Positions 62,201-64,000 of a DNA stretch of 64,000 nt are shown here, one piece after another (the first letter of the stretch is position 1; every line of letters starts with the position of its first letter). Below the pieces are notes generated by a model, which ran no database searches, had not been told where the DNA came from, and saw only the letters and a program-made list of their open reading frames with translations. Location of the stretch: positions 77,501-141,500 of the forward strand of contig NW_027473537.1 of NCBI RefSeq assembly GCF_050947335.1, given 5' to 3'. This DNA comes from Megachile rotundata (Eukaryota > Arthropoda > Insecta > Hymenoptera > Megachilidae). The position numbers and the translations under genes were made by a program.

Positions 62201-64000
62201 TATTATGCTTATATGATCACTAGAACGACAATTACTATACTTATTACACTCACTGTTATCAATCCAACTCATATTATTAACCATATTATGCAGATATGAT
62301 CGATAGAACGACAATTACTATACTCAGTACTCTTATTATTATCAATCTAACTCATATTATCAGCCATATTATGCTTATATGATCGATAGAACGACAATTA
62401 CTATACTTATTACTCTTATTATTATCAATGGAACTCATATTATTAGCCATATTGTGCTTATATGATCGATAGAACGACAATTACTACACTTATTACACTC
62501 ACTGTTATCAATCCACCTCATATTATTAACCATATTATGCAGATATGATCGATAGAACGACAATTACTATACTCATTACTCTTATTTTTATCAATCTACC
62601 TCATATTATTCGCCATATTATGCTTATATGATCGATAGAACGACAATTACTATACTTATTACACTCACTGTTATCAATCTAACTCATATTATTAGCCATA
62701 TTATGCTTATATGATCGATAGAACGACAATTACTATACTCATTACTCTTATTATTATCGATCTAACTCATATTATTAGCCATATTATGCTTATATGATCG
62801 ATAGAACGACAATTACTATACTCATTACTCTTATTATTATCAATCTAACTCATATTATTAGCCATATTATGCTTATATGATCGATAGAACGACAATTACT
62901 ATACTTATTACACTCACTGTTATCAATCCAACTCGTATTATTAACCATATTATGCAGATATGATCGATAGAACGACAATTACTATACTCATTACTCTTAT
63001 TATTATCAATCTAACTCATATTATTAGCCATATTATGCTTATATGATCGATAGAACGACAATTGCTATACTTATTTCTCTTATTATTATCAATCTACCTC
63101 ATATTATTCGCCATATTATGCTTATATGATCGATAGAACGACAATTACTATACTTATTACACTCACTGTTATCAATCTAACTCATATTATTAGCCATATT
63201 ATGCTTATATGATCGATAGAACGACAATTACTATACTTACTACACTCACTATTATCAATCTAACTCTAATTATTAACCATGTTATGCAGATATGATCGGT
63301 AGAACGACAATTACTATACTTATTACTCTTATTATTATCAATGGAACTCATATTATTAGCCATGTTATGCTTATATGATCGATAGAACGACAATTACTAT
63401 ACTCATTACTCTTATTATTATCAATCTAACTCATATTATTAGCCATATTATGCTTATATGATCGATAGAACGACAATTACTATACTTATTTCTCTTATTA
63501 TTATCAATCTAACTCATATTATTAGCCATATTATGCTTATATGATCAATAGAACGACAATTACTATACTTATTACACTCACTATTATCAATCTAACTCAT
63601 ATTATTAACCATGTTATGCAGGTATGATCGATAGAACGACAATTACTATACTTATTACTCTTATTATTATCAATGGAACTCATATGATTAGCCATGTTAT
63701 GCAGATATGATCGATAGAACGACAATTACTATACTTATTACTCTTATTATTATCAATCTAACTCATATTATTAGCCATATTGTGCTTATATGATCGATAG
63801 AACGACAATTACTATACTTATTACTCTTATTATTATCAATGGAACTCATATTATTAGCCATATTATGCTTATATGATCGATAGAACGACAATTACTATAC
63901 TCATTGCTCTTATTATTATCAATCTAACTCCTATTATTAGCCATATTATGCTTATATGACCGATAGAACGACAATCACTATACTTATTTCTCTTATTATT
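50217..64000. repeat. Satellite array of 83-bp monomers with higher-order repeats
   Basis: About 166 monomers of the type ATGATCGATAGAACGACAAT...AACTCATATTATTAGCCATA run to the window end. Rare variants recur at spacings that are whole multiples of 83 (2656, 2988, 2407, 1411 and 2573 bp), so the phase has no net indel. Monomer types mix two middle blocks (TTATTACACTCACTGTTATC and TTACTCTTATTATTATC) and two ends (GCTTAT, GCAGAT). A 36-monomer block (2988 bp) from about 53.1 kb is repeated in tandem, and the block near 51.2-53.1 kb returns at 60.6-62.5 kb. The 62-aa ORFs inside are periodic artefacts. Confidence 0.97.

Noticed and set aside
51170..63393. Six near-identical 62-aa frames, as a possible gene family
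   Set aside because: They are the same satellite variant recurring at multiples of 83 bp.
50217..64000. CRISPR-like array (regular repeats)
   Set aside because: Whole 83-bp monomers repeat with no unique spacers, and the context is eukaryotic.

Overview
This is eukaryotic repeat DNA, not a gene-rich locus. The ribosomal RNA sequences, R1/R2-type retrotransposons, a Helitron and a BEL/Pao element point to an insect. The 28S expansion segments look hymenopteran, possibly ant; that is inference from memory of such sequences. No single-copy host protein gene could be supported.

Layout. (1) 1-3594, minus strand: two different broken R2-clade retrotransposons (RT, thumb, CCHC) joined head to tail. 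(2) 3595-19136: a giant near-perfect palindrome with arms of about 7.57 kb around a 414-bp loop (11160-11573). Each arm carries tandem repeats, an array of exon/intron-like units with a 146-bp period, and a Helitron Rep-helicase gene broken by the same frameshift and stop. Next to the loop each arm also holds 21 nt of 28S rDNA ending exactly at the R2 cleavage site, followed by an R2 5' leader. The loop encodes the R2 N-terminal zinc finger. (3) 19504-28852, minus strand: an rDNA unit (18S, ITS1, 5.8S, ITS2, 28S). The 28S stops 10 nt past the R2 cleavage site, with a 20-bp tandem duplication of the target. A 1.1-kb foldback element interrupts its D2 region, and the 18S lacks roughly 670 bp internally. 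(4) 28853-37295: sequence upstream of the 18S (ETS/intergenic-spacer-like), with a candidate solo LTR, three ~300-bp repeats and a GC-rich palindromic subrepeat array. (5) 37296-42890, plus strand: an R1-clade retrotransposon behind a T-rich leader with three ordered donor/acceptor pairs. It is broken by frameshifts, an LTR-like insert and a foldback MITE with a 10-bp target duplication. (6) 42891-46682: T-rich then A/T-rich low-complexity sequence. (7) 46683-50216, minus strand: the 3' LTR and long pol ORF of a BEL/Pao element, cut inside RT. (8) 50217-64000: a satellite of 83-bp monomers with no indel seen in phase across the array, with higher-order repeats.

On the minus strand everything from the 18S to window position 1 reads in one direction: rDNA, R2 site, Helitron, R2 site plus R2 5' end, inverted arm, R2 RT. 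The simplest model is a degenerate rDNA unit at the edge of a nucleolus organiser. Its R2 insertion zone collected transposons and then underwent a fold-back duplication that split one R2 element. The edge abuts satellite heterochromatin. A candidate new observation is the tandem 65-nt exon-like array ending 18 nt before the Helitron start codon; a second is the recurrence of Asp-to-Asn changes at catalytic RT positions in three elements.
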